DNA of 64,000 nucleotides from NCBI GenBank assembly GCA_017455565.1, contig JAFSZV010000057.1:1-64000 (forward strand). Direction: 5' to 3'. The notes under the pieces were generated by a model, which worked only from the letters and a program-made list of their open reading frames with translations, did no database searches and was not told the origin of the DNA. The number at the start of each line of letters is the position of its first letter. The stretch's first letter is position 1. The DNA is from Clostridia bacterium (lineage in GTDB: Bacteria > Bacillota > Clostridia > Oscillospirales > Butyricicoccaceae). Positions 16,298-28,430 of the stretch are shown piece after piece. The position numbers were made by a program, and so were the translations under genes.

Positions 16298-17535
16298 ACG
16301 ACCGCACCATCCTGCATTGCGACTGCAACGGCTTTTACGCCTCCTGTGAGCAGATCCGGCATCCGGAGCTTAAGCGCGTCCCCATGGCGGTGTGCGGCGA
16401 CCCCGAAAGCCGCCACGGGATCATTCTGGCCAAAAATGAACTGGCAAAGGGCTTCGGCGTGAAAACGGCGGAGACCATCCGCGAAGCAAAGGCAAAATGC
16501 CCCGATCTGGTGCTGGTGCCGCCTCATCACGAGGACTATGCCCGCTGGTCGAAGGTGGTGAACGCCATCTATCAGCGCTATACCGAGCAGGTGGAGCCCT
16601 TCGGCATCGACGAGAGCTGGCTGGACGTGACGGGGAGCCGGACGCTTTTCGGCGACGGAAAGACCATTGCCGACCGCCTGCGCCGGGAGGTGCGGGAGGA
16701 AACGGGACTGACAATCTCGGTGGGGGTGTCCTTCAACAAGATTTTTGCCAAGCTGGGTTCCGATCACAAAAAGCCTGACGCCACCACCGTTATTGGACGG
16801 GAGGATATGCCCTATCTCGTCTGGCCCAAGCCGGCCGACGCCCTGCTGTTCGTGGGCAGCCGGGTCAAGCTGACGCTGGCGGGTATGGGCATCCATACCA
16901 TCGGGCAGATCGCCCTTGCCGGCAAAGAAACGCTGCAGGCCCGTCTGGGCAAGCTGGGAGAGCAACTTTGGGAATACGCCAACGGGCTGGACGACAGCCC
17001 CGTGGCCTCGATCTACGACAGCCGCCCCGTGAAATCCATCGGCAACGGTATGACCTTCCGGCGGGATCTGGTGGGCTGGGAGGATGCGCGCATGGGGATC
17101 CGCGCTCTGGCCGACGAGGTGGCGGGGCGAATGCGCCGGGGCGGCGTCAAGTGCCGCACCGTCCAGCTCACCATCAAGGATCCGTCCCTACGGGTCATTA
17201 CCCGCCAGCGGGGGCTGGAGCGGCCAACCCATCTGGCCTCGGCGCTCACCGAGACCTGCATGGCGCTTTTGCGGGACAACTGGGAGGAACACAAGCCCAT
17301 CCGCATGCTGACGGTGACGGCGCTCCAGCTTGTGACGCCGGAGGAGGAGACCGAGCAGCTCCGGCTGTTTGACGAGGAGGACGCCGAAAAGCGGAAAAAG
17401 CGCGAGGATCTGGAATCAGCGGTGGACGCCATCCGCAGCCGGTACGGGCGGAGCGCCATCCACGCGGCGGAGCTGCTGCAGAACGATCTGGGCATCCGTG
17501 TAGAGCCTCCGCGGGAGGAAGAGATCGAAGAATAA
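16294..17535 (+). CDS. dinB: DNA polymerase IV (Y-family translesion polymerase)
   Basis: 413 residues. Catalytic Asp in [13 protein letters not shown] (about residue 9) and [11 protein letters not shown] (Asp-Glu about 105) are the metal ligands; [20 protein letters not shown] and the little-finger domain follow. It copies past damaged bases. The C-terminal tail is acidic and Lys-rich and no clear beta-clamp motif was noted. No LexA-type box is visible upstream; expression comes from within the operon. Confidence 0.95.
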   Translation: MNDRTILHCDCNGFYASCEQIRHPELKRVPMAVCGDPESRHGIILAKNELAKGFGVKTAETIREAKAKCPDLVLVPPHHEDYARWSKVVNAIYQRYTEQVEPFGIDESWLDVTGSRTLFGDGKTIADRLRREVREETGLTISVGVSFNKIFAKLGSDHKKPDATTVIGREDMPYLVWPKPADALLFVGSRVKLTLAGMGIHTIGQIALAGKETLQARLGKLGEQLWEYANGLDDSPVASIYDSRPVKSIGNGMTFRRDLVGWEDARMGIRALADEVAGRMRRGGVKCRTVQLTIKDPSLRVITRQRGLERPTHLASALTETCMALLRDNWEEHKPIRMLTVTALQLVTPEEETEQLRLFDEEDAEKRKKREDLESAVDAIRSRYGRSAIHAAELLQNDLGIRVEPPREEEIEE

Positions 17536-17563
17536 CGCGGCCGGGCCGCAGAAGAAGGTTTGT

Positions 17564-18055
17564 ATGCTGCATATCGTGCTTTTGGAGCCGGAGATCCCGC
17601 AAAACACCGGCAACATTTCCCGCACCTGCGCCGTGACGGGGGCGGAGCTCCATCTCATCGGGCCCATGGGCTTTTCCATTGAGGACCGATGGCTCAAGCG
17701 GGCGGGGCTGGATTACTGGCATCTTTTGAAGGTGTTTTATTACGAAAACTGGGAGGCCTTTCGCAGGGCCCATCCCAACGTGCGCCCGTGGATGGCCTCA
17801 TCCAAGGGGGCGAAAAGCTATTGCGACGTGTCTTACGGCGGCGATGTGTGGCTGCTCTTCGGCAAAGAGACCCACGGCCTGCCCGAGCCGCTTCTGGCCG
17901 CCGATTATGACCGGGCCGTCCGCATCCCCATGCGGGAGGGGGCCCGGTGCCTCAACCTGAGCAACGCCGTGGCGGTGATGGCCTACGAGGCCCTGCGGCA
18001 GCAGGGCTTTGCCGGGCTGCAGGAGCGGGGCGAGCTCACCGGACGGGCCGACTGA
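17564..18055 (+). CDS. trmL: tRNA (cytidine34-2'-O)-methyltransferase
   Basis: 163 residues, the usual TrmL length. A SPOUT/SpoU fold with the N-terminal block EPEIPQNTGNISRTC, GPMGFSIEDRWLKRAGLDYW, FGKETHGLP and the C-terminal knot IPMREGARCLNLSNAVAV. It 2'-O-methylates the wobble base of tRNA-Leu. Follows dinB by 28 bases. Confidence 0.97.
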   Translation: MLHIVLLEPEIPQNTGNISRTCAVTGAELHLIGPMGFSIEDRWLKRAGLDYWHLLKVFYYENWEAFRRAHPNVRPWMASSKGAKSYCDVSYGGDVWLLFGKETHGLPEPLLAADYDRAVRIPMREGARCLNLSNAVAVMAYEALRQQGFAGLQERGELTGRAD

Positions 18056-18083
18056 AAAACGGATGGGAGAGGAGAAAAAGGGT

Positions 18084-18530
18084 ATGATATCTTTGCGCGA
18101 GATCAATGAAGACAATTTTGACGATATTATCCGCATGAAACGGCCGCCGGAGGAGAAGTACGTGGCGTCCAACAGCTATTCTTTGGCGCAGGCGTGGCTT
18201 TATCGGGAAAACGGCGACGTGTTTCCCTACGCCGTTTATCGGGACGAAGAGCCCGTGGGCTTTTTGCTTCTGGAGGAGGATACGGAGGCGCGCTGGCTCT
18301 GTATCTGGCGGCTCATGTTTCCGGAGGAGCAAACCTGCAAAGGCTACGGACAGAAAACCGTTGGCCTTGTTCTGGAGCGGGCCCGGTCACACCCCGAAAA
18401 ATACGACAGGGTGATCTGCGAATGTGATCCGAAGAACCGCCGCGTCCTGCACGTCTGCGAAAAGATGGGTTTTGTTCCCACCGGCGAGATCAGCCACGGC
18501 GCGGTGGAGCTGGAATACCGGCTCAAATGA
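18084..18530 (+). CDS. GNAT-family N-acetyltransferase
   Basis: 148 residues from the ATG at 18084, with GAGAGGAG upstream. EEQTCKGYGQKTVGLVLERA resembles the acetyl-CoA-binding motif A (R/Q-x-x-G-x-G/A), and CDPKNRRVLHVCEKMGFVPTGE is a typical GNAT end. It resembles the PaiA/BltD-like polyamine group loosely, but the substrate is unknown. Confidence 0.88.
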   Translation: MISLREINEDNFDDIIRMKRPPEEKYVASNSYSLAQAWLYRENGDVFPYAVYRDEEPVGFLLLEEDTEARWLCIWRLMFPEEQTCKGYGQKTVGLVLERARSHPEKYDRVICECDPKNRRVLHVCEKMGFVPTGEISHGAVELEYRLK

Positions 18531-18596
18531 CCGCGCCAGAGGGCGCGGGGAGAGAAGAATTCACAAATCCCACCCCGGGATTTCGGCAAGAATGAC

Positions 18597-18627
18597 GGCG
18601 GGTCCGCAGGGCCCCGCCGCTTTTTTT
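18597..18627 (+). terminator. terminator after the GNAT gene
   Basis: GGCGGG pairs with CCCGCC around a loop, followed by GC and seven T. The rest of 18531-18827 holds no gene and leads to the pgk promoter. Confidence 0.75.
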
Positions 18628-18736
18628 CAAACGGAGCGCAATCCGGCAACCCCGCCAAAATGTTCAGAAAAAAGGCGGTTTTCTATCGGAATTTACCAAA
18701 AATCCCGCGGGCATATTTGAAAAAAGCTTTTTTCAG

Positions 18737-18765
18737 TTGCAAAAAAAAGCGCCCTATACTATAAT
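18737..18765 (+). promoter_or_regulatory. sigma-A promoter of the glycolytic operon
   Basis: TTGCAA (18737-18742), 17-base spacer, TATAAT (18760-18765), about 60 bases before pgk. Confidence 0.88.
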
Positions 18766-18827
18766 CAAAAAAGGCGGATCACCGCCGAAAACCAACAAAA
18801 TACAGAGAGATTGCGAGGACGACTGCC

Positions 18828-20024
18828 ATGAATTATCACAAGAAGTCCGTAACGGACATCGACGTTTCCGGAAAGAAAGTATTTCTCCGTTGCGACTTCA
18901 ACGTGCCTATGAACGATCAGGGCGAGATCGCCAATGATATTCGCATCCGCAGCGCGCTTCCCACCATCCGCTATCTGCTGGAGCAGAAAGCGGCGATCAT
19001 CCTGTGCTCGCACCTGGGCCGCCCAAAGGGAAAGGTCAACCCCGCCATGAGCCTTAAGCCCGTTGCGCAGCGGCTGAGGGAATTTCTGAACATGGACGTC
19101 CCGCTGGCCGAGGACATCGTCGGCCCGCTGGCCAAGGCCATGGCCGCGGCGCTCAAGCCCGGCCAGGTCATGCTGCTGGAGAACATCCGCTTCCGCCCCG
19201 AGGAGGAGAAGAATGACCCCGCCTTTGCCAAAGAGCTTGCCTCCATGGCCGAGATCTTCGTCAACGATGCCTTCGGCACGGCCCATCGGGCCCACGCCTC
19301 TACCGCCGGGGTGGCCGATTATCTGCCTGCGGTGTGCGGTTTCCTCATCAAAAATGAGATCGGTATTATGGGCCGCGCCATGGAAGCCCCCGAGCATCCC
19401 TTCGTGGCCATTCTGGGCGGCGCGAAGGTGGATGAAAAGCTGGCCCTCATCGAGCGCCTTTTGCTGGAGCACTGCGACTATGTGCTGGTGCTGGGCGGCA
19501 TGAGCTATACCTTTATGAAGGCCGAGGGCGGCACCATCGGCGACTCGCTCTGCAACGACGCCATGCTGGACGAGGTGCGCGGCCTGAAGGAAAAGGCCGA
19601 GGCCTGCGGCGCCAAGCTCATGCTCCCGCTGGACAACATCGTGGCCGACCGCTTTGCCAACGACGCCAACATCATGTGCGTCCAGAGCGGCCATATCCCC
19701 GACGGCTTCATGGGCATGGACATCGGCCCCAAGACCATCGAGGCCTATACCAAAATCATCGAAGACGCCCGCACGGTGGTGTGGAACGGCCCGGCGGGCG
19801 TTTTTGAAATGCCCAACTTTGCCAACGGCACCCGCGCCATCGCCACGGCGGTGGCCCGCTCCAAGGGCATCTCCATCGTGGGCGGCGGCGACAGCGCGGC
19901 GGCGGTGGATCAGCTTGGCTTCTCCCGTCAGGTGACCCATATCTCCACCGGCGGCGGCGCTTCGCTGGAGTTTTTGCAGGGGCTGGAGCTGCCCGGCATC
20001 GCCTGCCTGCTGGACGCGGAATAA
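18828..20024 (+). CDS. pgk: phosphoglycerate kinase
   Basis: 398 residues, full length. [12 protein letters not shown] (substrate Arg/Asp/Asn), [28 protein letters not shown] (cited in part) and the C-terminal [11 protein letters not shown] are diagnostic. Cytosolic: converts 1,3-bisphosphoglycerate and ADP to 3-phosphoglycerate and ATP. First gene of pgk-tpiA-gpmI-eno. gapA, often the first gene of this cluster, is absent here. Confidence 0.99.
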   Translation: MNYHKKSVTDIDVSGKKVFLRCDFNVPMNDQGEIANDIRIRSALPTIRYLLEQKAAIILCSHLGRPKGKVNPAMSLKPVAQRLREFLNMDVPLAEDIVGPLAKAMAAALKPGQVMLLENIRFRPEEEKNDPAFAKELASMAEIFVNDAFGTAHRAHASTAGVADYLPAVCGFLIKNEIGIMGRAMEAPEHPFVAILGGAKVDEKLALIERLLLEHCDYVLVLGGMSYTFMKAEGGTIGDSLCNDAMLDEVRGLKEKAEACGAKLMLPLDNIVADRFANDANIMCVQSGHIPDGFMGMDIGPKTIEAYTKIIEDARTVVWNGPAGVFEMPNFANGTRAIATAVARSKGISIVGGGDSAAAVDQLGFSRQVTHISTGGGASLEFLQGLELPGIACLLDAE

Positions 20025-20042
20025 AATAAAAGAAGGAAGCCT

Positions 20043-20811
20043 ATGGATCTCAGATACCGAAAAACCATCATCGCCGGCAACTGGAAGATGAATCTCAACG
20101 CCGAGGAGGCCAAGCGCTTCATTACCGAGTTAAAGCCGCTGGCGGCCCGGGCCAAATGGTGCGATATCGTGCTGTGCGTCCCCTTTTTGCAGATCCCCGC
20201 GGCGGTCAAGGCCGCCAAGGGGAGCAAGATCGCCATCGGCGCGCAAAACTGCCATTTTGAGCCCAGCGGCGCCCATACCGGCGAGATCTCCTGCGAGATG
20301 CTGGCAGAGGCCGGGGTGAAATACGTCATCGTCGGCCACAGCGAGCGCAGGCGCGACTGGGGCGACACTGACCGGCTGGTGAACCAGAAGGTGCTGGCGG
20401 CGCTGCAGGCGGGGCTCCGGCCCATCGTCTGCGTGGGCGAAACCCTGGAGATGCGGGACAACGGCGTGACGCTGGACGTGGTGCGGATGCAGGTCAAGAC
20501 CGCCCTGCGTGGCGTGATGCTGGAGCAGCTCCGGCGTGTCACCGTGGCCTATGAGCCCATCTGGGCCATCGGCACCGGCTATACCGCCACCCCCCAGCAG
20601 GCCAACGAGGTAGGCGCCTGCATCCGTGAGGTGCTCCGGCAGAATTACGGCGCGCGGGCTGCCCGGGGCGTTTCCATCCTCTACGGCGGCAGCATGAACA
20701 CCGGCAACGCCTGTCAGCTTCTGGCCCAGCCCGATGTAGACGGCGGCCTGATCGGCGGCGCGTCGCTGAAAACCGAAAGCTTTGGAAAGATCATAGAGGC
20801 GGCAGAACAAC

Positions 20812-20819
<8 letters not shown>
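20043..20819 (+). CDS. tpiA: triosephosphate isomerase
   Basis: 258 residues. GNWKMNL at the N-terminus (catalytic Lys), [14 protein letters not shown] (catalytic His), [11 protein letters not shown] (catalytic Glu) and [10 protein letters not shown] are all present. Interconverts dihydroxyacetone phosphate and glyceraldehyde-3-phosphate. It starts 18 bases after pgk and overlaps gpmI by 8 bases. Confidence 0.99.
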
Positions 20820-23662
<2,843 letters not shown>

Positions 23663-23680
23663 CATTTCAATCAAAAGCAC

Positions 23681-23715
23681 ACGCCCGGGAGAGCGCAGCT
23701 CTTCCGGGCGTTTTT
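23681..23715 (+). terminator. terminator of the glycolytic operon
   Basis: ACGCCCGG...CCGGGCGT hairpin with an inner AGAGC/AGCTCT stem, followed by five T. Confidence 0.9.
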
Positions 23716-23720
23716 GCGTA

Positions 23721-23747
23721 AAAAACCGCCCCGCTTTTGCGGGACGG
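23721..23747 (-). terminator. terminator of the C39-like protease gene
   Basis: CCGCCCCGC and GCGGGACGG arms with a 4-base loop (one mismatch). The five A at 23721-23725 become the T-run for minus-strand transcripts. Confidence 0.8.
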
Positions 23748-23757
23748 TAAAAAAACA

Positions 23758-25422
23758 TCAGCGTTTCTTTTTTAACAGAAGGATGATCGCCAACAACAGC
23801 GCGGCGCCGGCAATGACCACGTAAACGGTGGGAAACGTGTCCGTGCCGGGCTGCGTTGTCGGTGAGGCGGGATCCGCGGCGGGATCAGTTTCCGCGGGCG
23901 GCGTATAGGGCTCGACGGTAAGGGTGGCCGCGTAGGTAACGCCGTCGTTTTGAATGATCCAGACCGTGCCCGATTTTTCGGCAAGCGCCTGCTGCTGGGC
24001 GCCGGTCAGCGAGACCAGCCCCGCCGAGACGCTGAGATACTCCCTGGGAAGATTGGCGGCGGTCACGGGGACCGGATCGGGCATGGCGGGCGCGGACGCG
24101 CTGTCCTCGATCCAAAACGCCGTTCCCGCGCCCAGCGATTCGGTCTTCATCGAAAAGAAGCGGCTCAGCTCCACCGGCGCGCCGCCTGCGGTCAGACGGT
24201 ATGTTCCCGCGGCGTCGGCGGGTTCCAGCGCGGCCTCGATCCGCTGAGGCGCGGCAAGGCCGGCACCCTGCTCGGGCGACGCGCTGACAACATAGACGAT
24301 GCGGCCGCTCCAGGCGGCGTCAAGCTGGTCGGCCCGATAGCGGCGCAGGGCGCAGGACACGTCGTCGCCCGCGGCGCTGTCGTTGCTGTAGAAATATTCG
24401 ACGCCGTCGATCGTTTCATATCCCACGATGGCGATGAGGTGGCCGCTTGTGTTGGAGATGGCACCATTTTCCAAATAAGGATTGGCACCGTTTGGAGTAG
24501 AGGAATAGCGGACGCTCAACGCCACGCTGCGGCCATGGGCCAGCTCCTGCCGGACGAAATCCAGGTCGGCGTAGTGGCAGTAGCCGTCGAAACCGAAGGC
24601 GCCGGCGTAAGCCACGGTAAAGGGCCAGTTGCCGAAGCCGTAACTGAAGTCATATTCCTGTAGGGCGACCTCCTCGGGAAAAAGCTCTAAGCCCCGTTGC
24701 CCCAGCATCACGCACAGGCTGGTGGGGCTGCAGATGGAATTGCCGATGGCGGGATCCCGGGTTATTTGGGAATAGGCGGGCGCCGCCAGCAGAACCTTTT
24801 CGGGCAGCGGCTCGCCGGCATGAGGTTGATAGACGGGAATGTCCTGCCCGGCCAGCGTGTTTTTCATGGTGCCGGACAGACTGCGGAGGCAGGGCGAAGC
24901 GTCGGGCGCGTCGGAATGGAGCACCGCCTCCACCTGCACTCGCGAGGCGGTCTCGCCGCTGCTGCCCAGAACGATAAAAGTGTCGGTGTCCATTTTTGCC
25001 AGCCCGTCAGAGCGGTCAAGGCTGCCCCGGGCGAGCCGGATGCCGCTTTTTCCCCAGGAGAGCCAATCGCTCCACTGCTCTTTTTGATCCACGTAAGCGC
25101 GGGCACGGATCTCCACCCAGGAGCCCTCCGGCGTGTCGGCGCTCCAGGAGGCCACCAGATACTCAAAGGCGGGGACGGTCATTTCCGGAGAACGATAGGC
25201 CCCATCGGTCTCTCCGGGCGCGAGGCAGAGCGCGCCATCGCCCACCTCGTCCAGCACGATCAAACGATCCAGCTCACCCTGCCGCCAGCCTTCGGCGGAG
25301 GTGACGCGGAAGAAATTGTCTTGCAATACGTCGCCCGGCGGGCCGTTTTCGGCAAAGACGCCGGGAGCCAGCGCCACCAGAAGGCCGGCGCAGAGCAAAG
25401 CGGATAATAAGCGGTGTTTCAT
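23758..25422 (-). CDS. secreted, membrane-anchored C39-like cysteine peptidase
   Basis: 554 residues. Signal peptide at 1-24 (lysine-start, LLSALLCAGLLVALAPGVFA), a C-terminal membrane helix (VIAGAALLLAIILLL) and KKKR tail, so it is anchored on the outer face. The middle (about 205-380) is a peptidase_C39_2-type papain fold: nucleophile Cys in SICSPTSLC (about 231), His in SGHLIAIVGYE (about 327) and Asp/Asn in YSNDSAAGDD. The C-terminal Pro/Thr-rich stretch is wall-spanning. Substrate unknown; no lanthipeptide or bacteriocin genes are near. Third gene of a minus-strand run with a phosphohexomutase and an aldo/keto reductase. Confidence 0.85.
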   Translation of the reverse strand: MKHRLLSALLCAGLLVALAPGVFAENGPPGDVLQDNFFRVTSAEGWRQGELDRLIVLDEVGDGALCLAPGETDGAYRSPEMTVPAFEYLVASWSADTPEGSWVEIRARAYVDQKEQWSDWLSWGKSGIRLARGSLDRSDGLAKMDTDTFIVLGSSGETASRVQVEAVLHSDAPDASPCLRSLSGTMKNTLAGQDIPVYQPHAGEPLPEKVLLAAPAYSQITRDPAIGNSICSPTSLCVMLGQRGLELFPEEVALQEYDFSYGFGNWPFTVAYAGAFGFDGYCHYADLDFVRQELAHGRSVALSVRYSSTPNGANPYLENGAISNTSGHLIAIVGYETIDGVEYFYSNDSAAGDDVSCALRRYRADQLDAAWSGRIVYVVSASPEQGAGLAAPQRIEAALEPADAAGTYRLTAGGAPVELSRFFSMKTESLGAGTAFWIEDSASAPAMPDPVPVTAANLPREYLSVSAGLVSLTGAQQQALAEKSGTVWIIQNDGVTYAATLTVEPYTPPAETDPAADPASPTTQPGTDTFPTVYVVIAGAALLLAIILLLKKKR

Positions 25423-25458
25423 AGGTGGCTCCTTTCTCAGAGAAGGGCGGGGCGGCGG

Positions 25459-26487
25459 TCAGATCAGTCCTTTCTCCGCGCAGAAGGCGCGGTAATAGGC
25501 GTAGTTTTCCTCCAAAAGGGCGGGGGTGTCCAGCTCATAGGGACAATGAGAGGCGCAAAGATTGCAGTGAAGGCATTGCTCAATGGTGGACATTTTTTCG
25601 ATCCACTCCGGCGTGGTGTAGTCCTGCCAAGGGGCGCGGCCCAGCATCAGCCGCATCCGGGCGGCGGTGGAGATGGGGATCCCCACGGGGCAGGTGGCCA
25701 TGCAGTAGCCGCAGCCCCGGCAAAAGCCGCCCTTGAGTTCCTCCTTGTCCTTGGCGATGACGGCACGAAGCTCGTCCGTCAGCGTGACGCCCTCCCGGGC
25801 GGCGGTGAGGAAATCCTCCAGCTCCCGCTGTTTCTGAACGCCCCAGATGGGCACCACGTTATCGTATTGGGTGAAAAAGGCGTAAGCCGCCCGGGGACTG
25901 GAGATCAGCCCGCCGCTCATGCCCTTCATGGCGATGAGGCCTACGTTGTGCTCCCGGCACAGGTCAATGAGGGTGAGATCCTCGTCCGAGGCCAGATAGC
26001 ACAGGGGGAACTGGACGGTGTCGTACAGACCGCTTTTGACGGCCTCCACCGCCACGGGCAGGCGATGGGTGGTGATGCCGATGAAGCGGGTCTTCCCGGC
26101 GGCGCGGGCCTCCAGAAGGGCATGATAAGCGCTGCCGGGATCGGTTGTGTCGGGCAGTTCTGATAGACAATGGAGCTGCCAGATGTCCACGTGGTCGGTC
26201 TTGAGATTGTGCAGCGAGGTTTCCAGATCGGCTAGGGCGGCGGCCTTGGTGCGGCCCATGGTCTTGGTGGCCAGCACATAGTCATCCCGCCGGTGCGAGA
26301 TGGCAAGGCCGATCTTTTCTTCGCTGTCGGTATAGGCGCGGGCGGTGTCGATGAAATTCACGCCCTGGTCCAGCGCATTGTTCAATATGGCGGCGGCCTC
26401 TTCCGCCGGAATGCGTTGGATGGGAAGCGCGCCGAAGCCGTTTTCGGCTACGGAAAGGCCGGTGCGGCCCAGAATCTTTCGTTTCAT
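25459..26487 (-). CDS. aldo/keto reductase with C-terminal 4Fe-4S ferredoxin domain
   Basis: 342 residues from the ATG at 26487 (GGGGAGG upstream); the frame is open further upstream but without a ribosome-binding site. The TIM-barrel catalytic Asp/Tyr (DTARAYTDSEEKIG), Lys (LATKTM) and His (IWQLHCL) are present. The C-terminal 80 residues hold CRGCGYCMATCPVGI and CLHCNLCASHCPYELD, two 4Fe-4S motifs. Fe-S aldo/keto reductases of this type occur in Clostridia; physiological substrate unknown. Confidence 0.95.
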   Translation of the reverse strand: MKRKILGRTGLSVAENGFGALPIQRIPAEEAAAILNNALDQGVNFIDTARAYTDSEEKIGLAISHRRDDYVLATKTMGRTKAAALADLETSLHNLKTDHVDIWQLHCLSELPDTTDPGSAYHALLEARAAGKTRFIGITTHRLPVAVEAVKSGLYDTVQFPLCYLASDEDLTLIDLCREHNVGLIAMKGMSGGLISSPRAAYAFFTQYDNVVPIWGVQKQRELEDFLTAAREGVTLTDELRAVIAKDKEELKGGFCRGCGYCMATCPVGIPISTAARMRLMLGRAPWQDYTTPEWIEKMSTIEQCLHCNLCASHCPYELDTPALLEENYAYYRAFCAEKGLI

Positions 26488-26545
26488 GAAAAAACCTCCC
26501 CGTTTATTGGAATTCGCTTTGAAAACAAGCGTGGCGGGCCGGGCG

Positions 26546-28246
26546 TTACAGCGCCAGGATCGTTTCCTGCGCCGCCGCAGCGCAGGCATAGGCGCGCCTG
26601 TCGGCGGCGGGGGCGGAGGCGCCCTGCATCAGCGCGTAGATCTTGATCTTGGGCTCGGTGCCCGAGGGGCGGATCACCAGCGCCTCGCCGGTGGAAAACT
26701 CATAATACAGCACGTTGGAGCCGGAGATCTCCGTGGGAGAATCGCCCTCGGTGCAGTGCCGCACCCCGGCGGAATAATCCCGCCATGCGGACACCGTCAC
26801 ACCGCCGAGCTCCGCGGGGGGAGCCTGCCGCAGCGCCTCCATGATGCGGGCCATGCGGTGCATGCCGTCTTCTCCGGGAAGCATGACGTTGACGGTGTTT
26901 TCCCCGTAAACGCCGTACTGCTTCCAGATCTCCTCCAGTCCGTCGATGACGGTCATGCCCCGGCGGTGATACCAGGCGGCCATCTCGCACAGGAGCAGGG
27001 CGGCTACCACGGCGTCCTTGTCCCGGGCGTGATCGCCGATCATATAGCCGATGGACTCTTCAAAGGCCAGGACGTAGTGATACACGCCCTCCTGTTCCAG
27101 CCGGGCCAGCTTTTCGGCCATGTATTTGAAGCCGGTGAAGGTGTTGAAGCAGGCGGCGCCGCTGGCCTCCGCGATCTTCTGGGCCAGAGGGGTGGTGACC
27201 ACCGTTTTGATCAAAGCGGGGTGATCGGGCAGGACGCCTTTTTCGGCCCCCGCCGTGAGGATATAGTGGAGCAGAAGCGCCCCCGTGCGGTTGCCGGTGA
27301 TGGGGATATATTCCCCCGTCCTGTCCCGGGCCACGATGGCGATGCGGTCGGAATCGGGGTCGGTGCCGATGATAAAGGGGGCGTCGTGCTGCTTCGCCAG
27401 CTCGATGGCCATGGCAAAGCCCGCGGGCTCCTCGGGATTGGGGCTTTCCAGCGTGGGGAAGGTGCCGTCGGGCTCGAACTGCTCCGGCACGGGGATGAGC
27501 TGCCGCAGCCCGGCCCGCTTGAGCACCTGCGGCACGGCAAAGCCGCCCACGCCGTGGAAGGCGGAATAAACCACGCGGAACCCGTCGTCGGCCAGTGCCA
27601 GGTTTTCGGGAGCGACGGCGCATTTCAAAACGGCGGAGATGAACGCCTCGTCAAAATCCTCCTCCAGCCAGGTCAGCGGCGCGGGATGCTCGCAGGTGAG
27701 ACGGGGAGAGAGGGGATCGATGCCCGCCATCTTTTCGGCCACCAGGGCCGCCTTGTCCGGCGGGAGCTGGGCCCCGCCGTTCCAGTAGACCTTATAGCCG
27801 TTGTAGGCCTTGGGATTGTGACTGGCGGTGACGTTGATGCCCGCCGCCGCGTCAAAATGCCGCACGGCGAAGCTGAGCTGAGGCGTGGGGCGGCAGCCCC
27901 GGAAGAGCCGCACGGGGATCCCCCGGCAGCGCATCACGTGGGCGGCCTCCTCCGCGAAAAAGCGGGAATTGATGCGGCAGTCATAGCAGATGCACACGCC
28001 CTTTTCTGCCATGCCGCTTTCCAAAATGACGCGGGCAAAGGCGTCGGTGGCCTGACGGATGATGTATTCGTTCATCCTGTTGAGGCCCATGCCCATCACA
28101 CCCCGCAGTCCGGCGGTGCCGAACTCCAGCGTGCGGTAAAAACGATCGTTGATCTCGTTCTCGGTGAGCGCGGAGAGCTCGGCCCGCTGCGATTCGGTGA
28201 TCACAGGGGACAGAAGCCAGCGCTCATATTCCTGTTGACGGCTCAT
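26546..28246 (-). CDS. phospho-sugar mutase (phosphoglucomutase/phosphomannomutase family)
   Basis: 566 residues from the ATG at 28246 (AAAGGAG upstream). Phosphoserine loop TASHNPKAYNGYK (about 143), metal loop DPDSDRIA (about 298), sugar-binding FEESIGY and phosphate-binding RPSGTEPKIKIY complete the four-domain alpha-D-phosphohexomutase fold; length matches PgcA-type phosphoglucomutases. Interconverts hexose-1- and -6-phosphates for cell-surface sugars and glycogen. Leads the minus-strand group with the aldo/keto reductase. Confidence 0.96.
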   Translation of the reverse strand: MSRQQEYERWLLSPVITESQRAELSALTENEINDRFYRTLEFGTAGLRGVMGMGLNRMNEYIIRQATDAFARVILESGMAEKGVCICYDCRINSRFFAEEAAHVMRCRGIPVRLFRGCRPTPQLSFAVRHFDAAAGINVTASHNPKAYNGYKVYWNGGAQLPPDKAALVAEKMAGIDPLSPRLTCEHPAPLTWLEEDFDEAFISAVLKCAVAPENLALADDGFRVVYSAFHGVGGFAVPQVLKRAGLRQLIPVPEQFEPDGTFPTLESPNPEEPAGFAMAIELAKQHDAPFIIGTDPDSDRIAIVARDRTGEYIPITGNRTGALLLHYILTAGAEKGVLPDHPALIKTVVTTPLAQKIAEASGAACFNTFTGFKYMAEKLARLEQEGVYHYVLAFEESIGYMIGDHARDKDAVVAALLLCEMAAWYHRRGMTVIDGLEEIWKQYGVYGENTVNVMLPGEDGMHRMARIMEALRQAPPAELGGVTVSAWRDYSAGVRHCTEGDSPTEISGSNVLYYEFSTGEALVIRPSGTEPKIKIYALMQGASAPAADRRAYACAAAAQETILAL

Positions 28247-28430
28247 AACATGCTCCTTTCCGTAAGCGCCGGGGGCGCGACGGGGTATTTGGATGAAAAC
28301 ATTATACAACAAAAAGGAAAGGGTTTCCACCGTGTTTTGTAATTTTTCCGCCGGAAGGGGCAGACGCGGACTTTTCTTTTGCCGCAGGATGGGTTATACT
28401 GAAAAAAACAAAAGCAACGGAGGAACGACT

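Noticed and set aside
26345-28342. 665-codon plus-strand frame opposite the phospho-sugar mutase gene.
   Set aside because: Antisense shadow; the protein is low-complexity Gly/His/Asp-rich with no domain.
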